From Pigmentiphaga sp. NML080357 (lineage in GTDB: Bacteria; Pseudomonadota; Gammaproteobacteria; Burkholderiales; Burkholderiaceae_B): a stretch of DNA of 64,000 nucleotides. The translations under genes were made by a program, and so were the position numbers. Under the pieces are notes generated by a model. The model searched no databases, was not told where the DNA came from, and saw nothing but the letters and a program-made list of their open reading frames with translations. The stretch is taken from contig NZ_NINW01000049.1 in assembly GCF_002188465.1 (NCBI RefSeq), forward strand, positions 124,001 to 188,000, in the 5' to 3' direction. Shown piece after piece: positions 8,808 to 17,983 of this stretch; position 1 is the first letter of the stretch, and each line of letters begins with the position of its first letter.

Positions 8808-9281
8808 ATGCGGATCACGCATATACCGGGAGTCGCCGCGATGGTGCTGGCCTTGGGCCTGATGAGCTCGATGCCGGCCATGTCGCGCAACATTGTCGAT
8901 ACGGCCGCGACCGCGGGCATGTTCAGCTCATGGTTGAACGCCGTGCGCGAGGCGGGGATGGAGCAGGCCTTGAAAAGCCAGGGGCCTTATACCGTGTTCG
9001 CGCCGTCCGACGAGGCCTTCGCTAAATTGCCGGCGGCCCAGCGGGACGCGCTCAAGGACAAGGAAACCTTGGTGCGCGTCGTCAAGTTGCACATGGCGGC
9101 CGGCAAAATCCTGCTCAAGGACGCCAAGGAAGGCACGCGGATCGAGACCGAAGCCGGCAAGACCCTGACCGTGCACAGGAAGGATCGCAGCCTGAGGCTC
9201 AACGAAGCGGAGGTGCTGGAACCGGATGTCGAGGTGGACAACGGCGTGATCAACGTGCTCGACATGGTGTTGTTCCCCTAG
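8808..9281 (+). CDS. Secreted fasciclin (FAS1) domain protein
   Basis: This 157-residue protein has an N-terminal signal peptide (about residues 1-27, ending near MPAMS) and one FAS1 domain. The domain shows the two conserved boxes: H1-type YTVFAPSDEAFAKLP (about 64-78), and the C-terminal VEVDNGVINVLDMVLFP. FAS1 domains mediate adhesion or protein interaction, and in bacteria are usually periplasmic or surface exposed. A GGGAGA site at 8798-8803 precedes the ATG. The function here is unknown beyond the domain. A terminator follows at 9305-9335. Confidence 0.88.
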   Translation: MRITHIPGVAAMVLALGLMSSMPAMSRNIVDTAATAGMFSSWLNAVREAGMEQALKSQGPYTVFAPSDEAFAKLPAAQRDALKDKETLVRVVKLHMAAGKILLKDAKEGTRIETEAGKTLTVHRKDRSLRLNEAEVLEPDVEVDNGVINVLDMVLFP

Positions 9282-9304
9282 CATTGCCCTCGATATCGAT
9301 GCAT

Positions 9305-9335
9305 GAGCGGCCCCATGACCGGCGGGGCCGCTTTT
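9305..9335 (+). terminator. Intrinsic terminator behind the fasciclin gene
   Basis: A 9-bp perfect stem, AGCGGCCCC (9305-9313) with GGGGCCGCT (9324-9332), has a ten-base loop and is followed by TTTT. Confidence 0.75.
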
Positions 9336-9351
9336 CTGCGCGCCCAATTAG

Positions 9352-9388
9352 ATGACTTAGTCATGTATCTGCACGGGAATTCGTGCAG
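9352..9388. promoter_or_regulatory. Two operator-like palindromes upstream of the MarR gene
   Basis: ATGACTTAGTCAT (9352-9364) is a perfect 6+1+6 palindrome. CTGCACG-N6-CGTGCAG (9369-9388) is a perfect 7+7 inverted repeat only four bases further on. Both lie about 200 bp before the MarR start and just after the fasciclin terminator. Their size fits dimeric MarR-type operators; the assignment is inferred. Confidence 0.4.
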
Positions 9389-9588
9389 CTCATGTGGAAA
9401 TCATTCAAAATACCAGGTCATTGCCCGGAGGACGACTTTGCGCTTTGCACGCAATGGCGCCGGTATCGTCGGATTGCCGCTTTCCGGTGGAGCAAAGGCA
9501 ATAATGCGATCGCTGCGACGATTCGACTTGCCGCTGTTGCGCCGGGATTGCCGCGTCTCCTCCTGCCACGCCTACGACGAGGAACACA

Positions 9589-10104
9589 TTGACCACCAAA
9601 CGTGAAACCGGGCGGATCGCGCCCGCCGTTGACCCGGAATCGCCGACCATGCGCGGACAGGATGTCTTGCTCGCTCCCAAGGTCGCCACCTTGAGCAAGG
9701 CGCTGACCCGCGCGGCGGTGCAATACGCGCGAGGGGAATTCGGCTTGTCGCAGGTGGAGTGGCAGGTCGTTACCCTGCTGGGCGTCTTCCAGCCAGTGTC
9801 CATACGCGAACTCGCTTATACGGCGCTCGTGGATGCGGCACAGGTCAGCCGGGCCGTGGCCGCCTTGTCACAGCGCGGCTTGGTCGAGCGGGGCCGATCG
9901 GCACGCGACAGCCGGGAGGCCGAGTTGAGCCTTACACCCGAAGGCATGGAGATCGCGCTTGCCATCCGGCAGGTAGCCGTGAAACGAAATGCTCGATTGC
10001 TGGAGGGGTTCGATCCTGCGAAGGTCGCTGAACTCTTCGACATGCTTGATGTATTGATTGCCCGCGCAATGAGGGAAGAGGCAGACGGACCGCGGGATGC
10101 GTAA
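9589..10104 (+). CDS. MarR-family transcriptional regulator
   Basis: This 171-residue protein has the winged helix-turn-helix core of MarR proteins: VEWQVVTLLGVFQPVSIREL, then VDAAQVSRAVAALSQRGLVE as recognition helix, and a beta-wing with RDSREAELSLTPEG (residues about 50-125). Such dimers usually repress a neighbouring gene and release DNA on binding a phenolic or other small ligand. The start is taken as a TTG with a GAGGAA site five bases upstream; an ATG at 9649 is the alternative. The only neighbours are the fasciclin gene and the gene-free parS region, so the target is unclear beyond self-regulation. Confidence 0.85.
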   Translation: MTTKRETGRIAPAVDPESPTMRGQDVLLAPKVATLSKALTRAAVQYARGEFGLSQVEWQVVTLLGVFQPVSIRELAYTALVDAAQVSRAVAALSQRGLVERGRSARDSREAELSLTPEGMEIALAIRQVAVKRNARLLEGFDPAKVAELFDMLDVLIARAMREEADGPRDA

Positions 10105-10167
10105 GGTGTTTTGCCGGACGGGAGATCGCCAGAGCGGGCAGCCGTTCTCTTTCTATAGCGATCCCGA

Positions 10168-10183
10168 TGTTTCACGTGAAACA
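10168..10183. other. parS centromere site 1
   Basis: TGTTTCACGTGAAACA is a perfect 16-bp palindrome identical to the bacterial chromosomal parS consensus bound by ParB. The cognate parA-parB genes lie 4-6 kb downstream. Confidence 0.95.
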
Positions 10184-10406
10184 CTCGCATCCCCAGGTAG
10201 TACTGAGTTCTCTTCGGGTGAGCGGCAGTGATCAACCTGTCGTCCTGACAGCTTAAGTGGTCGTGTTGAAATGAGAGTGGTCCCATGCCGCTCCGTGGCG
10301 CTACTGGACACATAGCGAAGCGGGGGATAGCCCGTCCGACAATCAAGGGTAGCAAGATCGCGACCGGGTTTTTCGCTGTCTGGCAGGGGAGTGCGTAAAC
10401 TCCCGG

Positions 10407-10422
10407 GCTTTCACGTGAGGCA
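10407..10422. other. Degenerate parS-like site
   Basis: This sequence matches parS at 12 of 16 positions: the core TTTCACGTGA is intact, but the outer bases differ on both sides. It lies between the two perfect sites. It may be a decayed or low-affinity site. Confidence 0.35.
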
Positions 10423-11266
10423 AAGAAAATACGGTCGACATCCTCCCCGAGGGACGAACGATGCTGGATGGCACAGAACGGTTGAACTCCCGCGGACGCA
10501 TGCCCGATGGTATTAAGCCTGGCGACGCGGAGCTTGTTGACCATCCATCCAATCGACTTAGCACAAGTGATGGATGGGCTTGGTCCGACCCTCCGAGCGG
10601 ATTCGCATCGATCGTCTGCTGACGGCGCACGGGAAGCTTCGCGGTGGCAAGCACATGTCCGGCCGCGGACTAATCCGCTGTATAAAAAGACAGATTCAAT
10701 AGATGGACGGCGATTATCTGACATGCGCCCTTAGCCAGGACGCCAATCGCCGTGGCAACCCACCGTCAGCCGGAGGACTGCGGATGCCTCCCAAGGATGA
10801 GACGAGGAAGATCCTGGTCGTGTTCGCCCGTATGGTGGCATCACAACGTATGGCTGGCTCGATATCCACGCCCGCCGGTATTAGTACGCATGGATGAGCG
10901 GGGTAATTCTCCCTTGCTCCGCGGGGCCGGAAGCCGGCCAGCGAGAATGGACAATTTGGTGTGGGCGCTCGGCTCGTGGTTCGGCGAGCCTCGTCATTTA
11001 GGGGAGGGGCGCCGGAGAGCCTCCGGCTACCAAGGGGCTCACGCCCGCTCGGCCAGATCGCCTCATCCTTCTTACGGGGATACAAGTTCGACGTCATCTT
11101 CGGTGGCTCCGTTAGCTCCGGTGACGCCGTCGGCCTGGCATTCAAGTCCGCCGAATAGTGGGAGCAGAAGCCGTCCTCACTCCTACTGCGCCAGAACCCG
11201 GCCGATCAGCCGGTACTCTTCTGGTCAAAAGTCTAGTGGACATTCTCGTGGTAGCCGTTCGTCCAC

Positions 11267-11282
11267 TGTTTCACGTGAAACA
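11267..11282. other. parS centromere site 2
   Basis: This is a second perfect TGTTTCACGTGAAACA, 1.1 kb from the first and about 170 bp before mnmG. Two consensus sites this close to the parAB operon indicate an origin-proximal ParB loading region. Confidence 0.95.
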
Positions 11283-11327
11283 TGGCTTGTTGGCAGTCCA
11301 TGGCTCGCTTTGCGCGGTGCGGGATCC

Positions 11328-11333
11328 TATAAT
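11328..11333 (+). promoter_or_regulatory. Candidate -10 box for the mnmG-rsmG operon
   Basis: A perfect TATAAT lies about 110 bp before the mnmG start and 46 bp after parS site 2. No good -35 box is present at 16-18 bp, so only the -10 is supported. Confidence 0.35.
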
Positions 11334-11438
11334 CGCTGTTTGACGGTCGCTTCTCTACGCGACGCCTTCAGGCCCTTTTGCTTCCCAAACGGAATAGGGC
11401 CGAGCCGGAAACCGTCCGGCACCCCTCTGGATCTCACC

Positions 11439-13376
11439 ATGCTGTATCCGACTGAATTTGATGTCATCGTTGTGGGCGGTGGTCACGCCGGCACCGAAGC
11501 CGCACTTGCGTCTGCCCGGGCGGGATGCAAGACGCTGCTGCTTACGCATAACATCGAGACGCTGGGCCAGATGTCCTGCAATCCTTCCATAGGCGGGATA
11601 GGCAAGGGGCACCTGGTCAAGGAAGTCGATGCGCTGGGCGGGGCCATGGCGCTGGCCACGGACGAAGCGGGGATCCAATTCCGCATCCTGAACGCTTCGA
11701 AGGGCCCGGCCGTGCGCGCCACTCGGGCGCAAGCCGACCGCGTCCTCTACCGCAAGGCCATCCGCCACCGTCTGGAAAACCAGCCCAATCTGTGGCTGTT
11801 CCAGCAGGCGGTGGATGACCTCATGCTGGAAGGCGACAAGGTAGTCGGGGCGGTAACGCAGATCGGCTTGCGTTTCCGTGCGCGCGCGGTCGTGCTGACG
11901 GCGGGGACCTTCCTGAATGGGTTGGTGCACGTAGGTCTGCAGAATTACTCCGCCGGCCGGGCCGGCGATCCCCCCGCCATATCGCTGGGCAAGCGCCTGC
12001 AGGAATTGAAGCTGGGACAAGGTCGCCTGAAGACCGGAACCCCGCCACGCATTGACGGCCGGACCATCGATTTCAGCGTACTGGAAGAACAGCCTGGAGA
12101 CCTGGATCCGGTCCCGGTATTCTCGTACCTGGGCGACGCCGCCATGCATCCGCGGCAGATGCCGTGCTGGATTACGCACACCAACGCGCGCACCCACGAC
12201 ATCATCCGGAGCGGTTTGGACCGCTCCCCCATGTATACGGGCGTCATCGAGGGTGTCGGTCCGCGCTATTGTCCGTCTATCGAAGACAAGATCCACCGGT
12301 TTGCCGACAAGGCTTCGCACCAGGTATTCCTGGAACCGGAAGGGCTGACTACGCACGAGTTCTATCCGAACGGCGTCTCCACCAGCCTGCCGTTCGACGT
12401 GCAGCTCGAGCTCATCCATTCCCTGCCCGGGCTGGAGAATGCCCATATCCTGCGTCCGGGCTACGCCATCGAATACGATTATTTCGACCCGCGCGGGCTG
12501 AAGGCCTCGCTGGAAACCCGCGCCATTTCCGGATTGTTCTTCGCGGGCCAGATCAACGGCACGACGGGCTATGAAGAAGCGGCTGCCCAGGGACTGCTTG
12601 CGGGCATCAATGCCGCGCTGAAGGTCAAGGGCGAGGAGGCCTGGGTGCCGCGCCGCGACCAGGCCTACTTGGGGGTGCTGGCCGACGACCTGGTCACGCG
12701 TGGCGTGACCGAGCCTTATCGCATGTTCACGTCGCGGGCGGAATATCGCCTGAGCTTGCGCGAGGACAACGCCGATTGGCGCTTGACCGAGATCGGGCGC
12801 CGCCTGGGATTAGTGGACGATGCGCGTTGGGATGCTTTCAACCGCAAGCGCGACGCGGTCGCAAGCGAAATCGAACGCCTGCGTTCCACGTGGGTGAACC
12901 CGAGGATTTTCCCTGCCCAGGCTGCCGAGACGCTATTGGGCAAAGCGATTGAGCGTGAGTACACACTATTCGACTTGCTCAAGCGCCCCAACGTTTCCTA
13001 TGATGCGCTTATGCAAGCGAAGAACGCGGATGACGAATTGCTGGCCGGGCCGGGGGTTGCGGACAAGATCGTCGCCGAACAAGTCGAGATCCAGGTCAAG
13101 TACGCCGGCTACATCACGCGCCAGCAGGCCGAGATCGACAAGCAGGCGGGGCACGAGAACCAGCGCATACCCGAAGACATCGACTACGACTCGGTGCGCA
13201 GCCTGTCGTTCGAGGTCCGGCAAAAACTCAAGACCCATCGGCCGGAAACCATTGGCCAAGCCGCGCGCATCTCGGGCGTGACGCCCGCCGCCATCTCGCT
13301 GCTGCTGATACACCTGAAGCGCCGCCAGTTCGGACGGCTCCCCGCGGATTCCGTCGACGCGAACCGGGCGGCATGA
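11439..13376 (+). CDS. mnmG: tRNA uridine-5-carboxymethylaminomethyl modification enzyme MnmG (GidA)
   Basis: This 645-residue FAD protein, with MnmE, adds the carboxymethylaminomethyl group to wobble U34 of certain tRNAs, using methylene-tetrahydrofolate and NADH. The dinucleotide motif [17 protein letters not shown] begins at residue 13. The family signatures [40 protein letters not shown] and [19 protein letters not shown] follow. The reading frame stays open far upstream, but the ATG at 11439 aligns with the family start (E. coli protein 629 residues). Its stop overlaps the rsmG start by ATGA, so the two are translationally coupled. It is transcribed away from the parS region. Confidence 0.97.
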   Translation: MLYPTEFDVIVVGGGHAGTEAALASARAGCKTLLLTHNIETLGQMSCNPSIGGIGKGHLVKEVDALGGAMALATDEAGIQFRILNASKGPAVRATRAQADRVLYRKAIRHRLENQPNLWLFQQAVDDLMLEGDKVVGAVTQIGLRFRARAVVLTAGTFLNGLVHVGLQNYSAGRAGDPPAISLGKRLQELKLGQGRLKTGTPPRIDGRTIDFSVLEEQPGDLDPVPVFSYLGDAAMHPRQMPCWITHTNARTHDIIRSGLDRSPMYTGVIEGVGPRYCPSIEDKIHRFADKASHQVFLEPEGLTTHEFYPNGVSTSLPFDVQLELIHSLPGLENAHILRPGYAIEYDYFDPRGLKASLETRAISGLFFAGQINGTTGYEEAAAQGLLAGINAALKVKGEEAWVPRRDQAYLGVLADDLVTRGVTEPYRMFTSRAEYRLSLREDNADWRLTEIGRRLGLVDDARWDAFNRKRDAVASEIERLRSTWVNPRIFPAQAAETLLGKAIEREYTLFDLLKRPNVSYDALMQAKNADDELLAGPGVADKIVAEQVEIQVKYAGYITRQQAEIDKQAGHENQRIPEDIDYDSVRSLSFEVRQKLKTHRPETIGQAARISGVTPAAISLLLIHLKRRQFGRLPADSVDANRAA

Positions 13377-14092
13377 GCGTGACCCAGAAACCCCGCCCGC
13401 TCCAGGAACCCTTCAACGGCGCCGTGTTCGCCGCGCAGCTCGAAGCCGATTGCGCGGCGTTGCGCCTCCCACTCGACCATCCGCGCATCGACCTGCTGCT
13501 CAATTACCTCGCGCAAATGCTGCGGTGGAACGGCACTTACAACCTGACGGCGATTCGCGATCCCGCTCAGATGCTTTTGCATCACATCACCGACAGCCTG
13601 TCGGTGGTCCCCGAACTTGCCCAGCGCCTGGCCGGACGCGACGCCCGCATCCTGGACGTTGGCTCGGGCGGCGGCCTGCCGGGCGTCGTATTGGCCATAT
13701 GCCGCCCCGAGTGGCAGGTCCGTTGCGTGGATGCGGTGGAAAAGAAGACCGCTTTCGTCACCCATGTGGCGGGCGTATTGCGGCTGCCCAACCTGAGCGC
13801 CGAACATGGCCGGGTGGAAGAACTCGAGCCTGCCGAAAGCGATATCGTCATCTCGCGAGCGTTTGCTTCGCTGCAGGATTTTGCCGCGCTGGCCGGGCGC
13901 CACGTCAGGCAGGGGGGCGTGCTGGCGGCCATGAAAGGGCACCCGCCCGAAGACGAGATGCAATCGCTGAAGGACCAGGGAGTCTGGCGCGTGGAAGGCG
14001 TCACCACCCTGTATGTGCCGAGATTGTCCGCCCGCCGCTGCCTGGTGTGGATGGACCGCATCGAAGATGCTACGTCGCAGGGCACCAGCTAG
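13373..14092 (+). CDS. rsmG: 16S rRNA (guanine-527-N7)-methyltransferase RsmG (GidB)
   Basis: This 239-residue class I SAM methyltransferase methylates G527 of 16S rRNA; loss of this enzyme gives low-level streptomycin resistance in other bacteria. The SAM-binding motif [17 protein letters not shown] lies at residues 93-109, preceded by the family signature [20 protein letters not shown]. An ATGA overlap couples it to mnmG, and parA follows after 57 bp. Its N-terminus is about 15 residues longer than in the E. coli protein. Confidence 0.96.
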   Translation: MSVTQKPRPLQEPFNGAVFAAQLEADCAALRLPLDHPRIDLLLNYLAQMLRWNGTYNLTAIRDPAQMLLHHITDSLSVVPELAQRLAGRDARILDVGSGGGLPGVVLAICRPEWQVRCVDAVEKKTAFVTHVAGVLRLPNLSAEHGRVEELEPAESDIVISRAFASLQDFAALAGRHVRQGGVLAAMKGHPPEDEMQSLKDQGVWRVEGVTTLYVPRLSARRCLVWMDRIEDATSQGTS

Positions 14093-14149
14093 CCGGCGCC
14101 GGCCGCCGGCGCGTCAGATTCAACTCCAATAATCAGGCAGTCACATTCG

Positions 14150-15031
14150 ATGTCTTCCCATTCCAGCATGGTCAACGAGGCGGCGCAGGCCGGCGAACGG
14201 TCCGACGAACTGGCGGCCATCACCGGCGCCGAGCCGCTGGCCGCCAAGGGCGAGCGCGCCACCGCCCGCATCTTTTGCATCGCGAACCAGAAAGGCGGCG
14301 TAGGCAAGACCACGACCGCAGTGAACCTGGCGGCCGGACTGGCGGCCCAGAAGCAGCGCGTGCTGCTGGTCGACCTCGACCCGCAGGGCAATGCCACCAT
14401 GGGCAGCGGCATCGACAAGCGCGACCTGCAGGCCACGCTCTACCAGGTGCTGATCGGCGAGGCGGGCATTGCCGAGGCGGCCAAGCCTTCGGAAAGCGGC
14501 GGCTATGACGTGCTGCCGTCCAACCGCGAACTGGCGGGCGCCGAGATCGACCTCGTGGAACTCGAAGAGCGCGAGCGCCAGCTCAAGCATGCGATTGCCG
14601 CCGTCGCCGACCGCTACGACTTCGTGCTGATCGACTGCCCGCCCACGCTGTCGCTGCTGACGCTCAATGGGCTGGCGGCCGCGCATGGCGTGATCATTCC
14701 GATGCAGTGCGAATACTTCGCGCTGGAAGGCTTGTCGGACCTGGTCAATACCATCAAGCGGGTACATGCGAACCTCAATCCAGACCTGCGCGTGATCGGG
14801 TTGCTGCGCGTGATGTTCGATCCGCGCGTGACCTTGCAGCAGCAGGTGTCGGCCCAGTTGGAAAGCCATTTCGGCGACAAAGTCTTCAAGAGCATCATCC
14901 CCCGCAACGTGAGGCTGGCCGAGGCGCCCAGCTACGGCATGCCGGGCGTGGTGTTCGATCCCGCGTCCAAGGGGGCGCAAGCCTACGTGGCGTTCGGGGC
15001 GGAAATGATAGAGCGCATGAAAACGCTGTAG
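14150..15031 (+). CDS. parA: Chromosome partitioning ATPase ParA
   Basis: This 293-residue Walker-type ATPase drives segregation of origin regions together with ParB and parS. The deviant Walker A KGGVGKTT is at residues 48-55 with the signature lysine, VDLDPQG begins at 74, and Walker B (LIDCPP) lies around 160-165. A non-conserved N-terminal extension of about 35 residues precedes the core; translation could instead start at Met7. It lies 57 bp after rsmG and 14 bp before parB, so the four genes look like one operon. Cognate sites at 10168 and 11267 are close by. Confidence 0.96.
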   Translation: MSSHSSMVNEAAQAGERSDELAAITGAEPLAAKGERATARIFCIANQKGGVGKTTTAVNLAAGLAAQKQRVLLVDLDPQGNATMGSGIDKRDLQATLYQVLIGEAGIAEAAKPSESGGYDVLPSNRELAGAEIDLVELEERERQLKHAIAAVADRYDFVLIDCPPTLSLLTLNGLAAAHGVIIPMQCEYFALEGLSDLVNTIKRVHANLNPDLRVIGLLRVMFDPRVTLQQQVSAQLESHFGDKVFKSIIPRNVRLAEAPSYGMPGVVFDPASKGAQAYVAFGAEMIERMKTL

Positions 15032-15045
15032 CGTCGGGAAATATC

Positions 15046-15987
15046 ATGGAAATGAAAGCAGGACAGAAAGGCGTGAAGAAGCCCAAGGGACTCGGCAGGG
15101 GGCTCGATGCCCTCCTGGGCGCCGACATGCCGGCGGTGAGCACGCTGGGCAACAAGACGTCCGAAGGCGCGGCGCCAAAGGAAGGCCCGCCCAGCTCGCT
15201 GCCTGTCGCCCGACTGCAGGCGGGCAAGTACCAGCCGCGTTCGCGCATGGACGAAGGCGCGCTGGCCGAGCTGGCGGAGTCGATACGCACGCAGGGCGTG
15301 ATGCAGCCCATCCTGGTGCGCGCGATCGAAGGCGATCGCTACGAGATCATTGCCGGAGAACGTCGCTTCCGTGCCGCGCAGCTCGCGGGGCTGGCCGAGG
15401 TGCCGGTGCTGGTGCGCGAGGTCAGCGACGAGAACGCCGCCGTCATGGCGCTGATCGAGAACATCCAGCGCGAAGACCTGAATCCGCTGGAAGAGGCGCA
15501 AGGCGTGCAGCGCCTGATCGGCGAGTTCGGCATGACCCATGAGCAGGCGGCGCAGGCCATCGGCCGCTCGCGCTCGGCCACCAGCAACCTGCTGCGTTTG
15601 CTGAACCTGGCCGGCCCGGTGCAGACCATGCTGCTGGCGGGCGACCTGGACATGGGTCATGCACGGGCGCTGCTCGCGGTCGATGCGGCGACGCAGATCC
15701 AGCTTGCGACGCAGATCGTCGCCAAGCGCTTGTCGGTGCGCGAGGCCGAAAAGCTCGTCGCCCAGACCTTGCAGGAATCCGCGCAGAAATCCAGCCGCAA
15801 GCCTGCCGCCAAGTCACGCGACGTGCTGCGCCTGGAAGAAGCCTTGTCCGATCGCCTCGGCACCCAAGTGGTGTTCAAGATCGGCGCCAAGGAGCGCGGC
15901 CAGATCATCATCGACTTCCACGGCTGGGAGCATCTTTCTTCCCTGCTCGAAAAGCAGGGCCTGGCCGACGTGCTGGAGAACAGCTAG
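15046..15987 (+). CDS. parB: Chromosome partitioning protein ParB (parS-binding CTPase)
   Basis: This 313-residue protein begins with the ParA-interacting LGRGLDALLG box (residues 16-25), then the ParB/Srx CTP-binding domain with QPRSRMDE and the GERRFRA motif (104-110), a helix-turn-helix (about 163-188: THEQAAQAIGRSRSATSNLL) that reads parS, and a C-terminal dimerisation domain (about 265-313). It loads at parS and spreads as a CTP-dependent clamp. Its start lies 14 bp after parA. It converges with the CobW-type gene, and a perfect 10-bp stem (16011-16040) sits between them. Confidence 0.96.
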   Translation: MEMKAGQKGVKKPKGLGRGLDALLGADMPAVSTLGNKTSEGAAPKEGPPSSLPVARLQAGKYQPRSRMDEGALAELAESIRTQGVMQPILVRAIEGDRYEIIAGERRFRAAQLAGLAEVPVLVREVSDENAAVMALIENIQREDLNPLEEAQGVQRLIGEFGMTHEQAAQAIGRSRSATSNLLRLLNLAGPVQTMLLAGDLDMGHARALLAVDAATQIQLATQIVAKRLSVREAEKLVAQTLQESAQKSSRKPAAKSRDVLRLEEALSDRLGTQVVFKIGAKERGQIIIDFHGWEHLSSLLEKQGLADVLENS

Positions 15988-16004
15988 CCGCGAAGACGCG
16001 GCGG

Positions 16005-17099
16005 CTATGCGTGTCCGCGGCCGAGGAACGCCGCGGACACTCGTTCGGCGTCGGCATGCAGCGCGATGACGGTCAGGCCGGGCTGCGAGGCGGCGGGTCC
16101 AGGCGCTTCGTCGAGCGGCCGTACGTCGAAGCGCCTGTCGCCGGGAGCGAACTGGACCACGCAGCGCCGTCCGTCGTCCAGCGCGACGATGCCTTTTACG
16201 CGCAGCAAGTCATCCGCCAGCGCGCCGGCCAGCGTGTGCAGGCGGATCAGCAGCCAGTCGCGGGCCACGGGCTGCGGCAAAGGAACGAAGCTCGCCTGCG
16301 CCGCATGGTGGTGATCGTGCGCGTTGCCGTGTTCATCACATAGATGATCGTGATCGTCGGCACCACCCGCGGCTTGCGGGTGATCATGCGGGTGGGTCTC
16401 GACGTGTTTCGCCTCGTCCGGCCATGCGGGCTCGGCAAGGTCCGGAGAGGACGTATCTCCGACCTGGGCATCGTTGCCTCTGCCCGTCGCTTGCAACACA
16501 GCATCCAGCGGCAGGTCGGCGTGATTGGAAACCAGCACCGGCGCATGGGGATTCAAGGCTGCGAATCGCGCATGCAACGCCTGCCTGTCCGTGTCGGTGG
16601 CCTCGCGCGTCTTGGTCATGACCAGGGCCTGCGCCGCGAGAACCTGGGCCCCTGCCTCGGGATGCCGGTCGATCAACGCCGCGCCGGCGGGCGCCCCGGC
16701 CACCGCGATGACGGCCTCCAGCCGATAACGTTCGCGCAGCAGGGGATGGTCGCGAAACGCCCGCACCACCGGGGCGGGGTCGGCGAGTCCCGTGGTTTCC
16801 ACCGCCACCGCGGGGAAGGCCATGCGGCGCTGCAACCGCGCCCAGAACAAATCCTCGAGCGCCTGTTCCAGGCCGGGCAGGCCCGTGCAGCAGACGCAGG
16901 CGCCCGAGACGAGGGCGGCCTGGTCGGTCACGCCCAGCAGCGTTCCATCCAGTCCCACCTCGCCCAGTTCGTTGACGATGACGGCGGCACCTTCGAGCGC
17001 CGGTTGCGCCAGCCATGCGGCGAGCAGCGTCGTCTTGCCGCTGCCCAGAAAGCCCGTCAGCAGGTAGACGGGGATGCGCGCGCGGGGCGGGGGGGCCAT
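16005..17099 (-). CDS. CobW/G3E-family metal-associated GTPase
   Basis: This 364-residue COG0523 protein has Walker A GFLGSGKTT (16-24), then the zinc-binding CxCC motif (CVCC, residues 68-71), and a histidine/aspartate-rich linker around residues 236-275 (HPHDHP, DDHDHL, HDHHH) before the C-terminal CobW_C domain. G3E GTPases insert or deliver metals (Co in cobalamin synthesis, Zn under starvation, Ni and others). The His cluster argues for a zinc or nickel chaperone role, but no cobalamin genes or Zur site are visible here. The last codons form a hairpin with GTGTCCGCGG (16011-16020) and CCGCGGACAC (16031-16040) that may terminate both this gene and parB. Confidence 0.88.
   Translation of the reverse strand: MAPPPRARIPVYLLTGFLGSGKTTLLAAWLAQPALEGAAVIVNELGEVGLDGTLLGVTDQAALVSGACVCCTGLPGLEQALEDLFWARLQRRMAFPAVAVETTGLADPAPVVRAFRDHPLLRERYRLEAVIAVAGAPAGAALIDRHPEAGAQVLAAQALVMTKTREATDTDRQALHARFAALNPHAPVLVSNHADLPLDAVLQATGRGNDAQVGDTSSPDLAEPAWPDEAKHVETHPHDHPQAAGGADDHDHLCDEHGNAHDHHHAAQASFVPLPQPVARDWLLIRLHTLAGALADDLLRVKGIVALDDGRRCVVQFAPGDRRFDVRPLDEAPGPAASQPGLTVIALHADAERVSAAFLGRGHA
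16011..16040. terminator. Bidirectional hairpin between parB and the CobW-type gene
   Basis: A 10-bp perfect stem, GTGTCCGCGG and CCGCGGACAC, with a 10-base loop lies inside the last codons of the minus-strand gene and just behind parB. It has no T-run. Confidence 0.45.
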
Positions 17100-17112
17100 G
17101 ACCTTGGCGAAC

Positions 17113-17892
17113 TCAGGGCTGGTAGCCCAGCCGCGCGGAGACCGCGTCGGCCGTCTGGACCACCGGTGCGATGAAGCCGCGGATGGCTTTCTTGGTCAAA
17201 CGCTGGACCGGCCCGGCAATGCCGATGGCGGCGATGACCTGGCCGCTGTGGTCGCGCACCGGCGCGGCGAGCCCGCGCATGCCCACTTCGCTTTCCTCGT
17301 CGTCCACGGCATAGCCCTCGCGGCGCGCCTGTTCCAGCGTCTTGCGCAGTTCGGCCGGATCGGTCTGGGTCTGGGGCGTGCGCGCCGCCAGGCCGTCCTT
17401 GAGCACGCGCGCCAGGATCTCCGGTCCCTGGAACGCCAGCAGCGCGCGGCCTTCGCTGGTGCAGAAGGCGGGCTTGCGCGCGCCGACGTACGAGCGCATC
17501 CGTATCGCCTGGTGGCTTTCCAGGTTGAAGAGATAAATAATGTTGCTCTGCTCCAGGGTGGCCAGGTGCACGGTCTCGCCCGTGATTTCACGCAATTCGT
17601 GCAGATAGGGCAGGGCCTGGGTCGAGATGTCCATGCGCCGCCGCACCAGCGCGCCGAGGGCGAACAGCCCGAGCCCCAGCCGGTAGCGGCCGTTCTCCGT
17701 ATTCTGTTCGAGCAGCCCTTCTGCCGCCAGGGTGCTGGCCAGCCGGTGGACCGTGCTCTTGGCCAGCCCCAGCCGCTTGGCGAGCGTGCTGATGCCGATT
17801 TCCACTTCCGTTTCCGAGAATGCCTTGAGAACCCGGATGGCCGAGGCGACCGAAGAAAGCCGTCCTTCGGCGCCGTCCTGAGAGTCTTGCAT
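17113..17892 (-). CDS. IclR-family transcriptional regulator
   Basis: This 259-residue protein has an N-terminal winged helix-turn-helix (SSVASAIRVLKAFSETEVEI, then LAKRLGLAKSTVHRLASTLAAEG) and a C-terminal GAF-like effector domain (about 85-255) containing YVGARKPAFCTSEGRALLA and GIAGPVQRLTKKAI. IclR dimers bind inverted GGAA/TTCC-like repeats. It reads in the same direction as the Bug receptor gene upstream; dispersed repeat copy 2 sits between them. It probably regulates the divergent Rieske oxygenase operon through the repeats at 19101-19138. An upstream GTG 13 codons earlier is possible but less likely. Confidence 0.9.
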   Translation of the reverse strand: MQDSQDGAEGRLSSVASAIRVLKAFSETEVEIGISTLAKRLGLAKSTVHRLASTLAAEGLLEQNTENGRYRLGLGLFALGALVRRRMDISTQALPYLHELREITGETVHLATLEQSNIIYLFNLESHQAIRMRSYVGARKPAFCTSEGRALLAFQGPEILARVLKDGLAARTPQTQTDPAELRKTLEQARREGYAVDDEESEVGMRGLAAPVRDHSGQVIAAIGIAGPVQRLTKKAIRGFIAPVVQTADAVSARLGYQP

Positions 17893-17983
17893 GAGTAATG
17901 GAGAAGGTTGCACCAATCCGTACAGTACCACTGGAGGGAAAGTTCGCCCCTTGTCCGCTCCCTCAACCCAAGAAGGGCATAAG

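Larger units (their letters stand above)
10105..11438. other. Gene-free origin-proximal segment with parS sites
   Basis: No convincing coding sequence is seen across these 1.3 kb, and the base composition is less GC-biased than in the flanking genes. The stretch holds two perfect parS sites (10168 and 11267), a degenerate third (10407), a hairpin with CCATCCATC (10541-10549) and GATGGATGG (10569-10577), a direct AGTGGTC repeat (10256 and 10276), and a TATAAT box at 11328 ahead of mnmG. I searched by eye for TTATNCACA-type DnaA boxes and found none. Confidence 0.7.

Noticed and set aside
10507-10734. 75-codon frame in the parS region
   Set aside because: No ribosome-binding site, no domain and no codon bias like neighbours.
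10752-11438. In-frame upstream extension of MnmG by 229 codons
   Set aside because: The extension has no similarity to MnmG, contains parS site 2 and lacks a ribosome-binding site; the ATG at 11439 matches the family start.
10105-11438. oriC directly upstream of mnmG, by analogy to E. coli
   Set aside because: No DnaA boxes seen by eye; parS sites alone do not define the initiation site. Not fully excluded.
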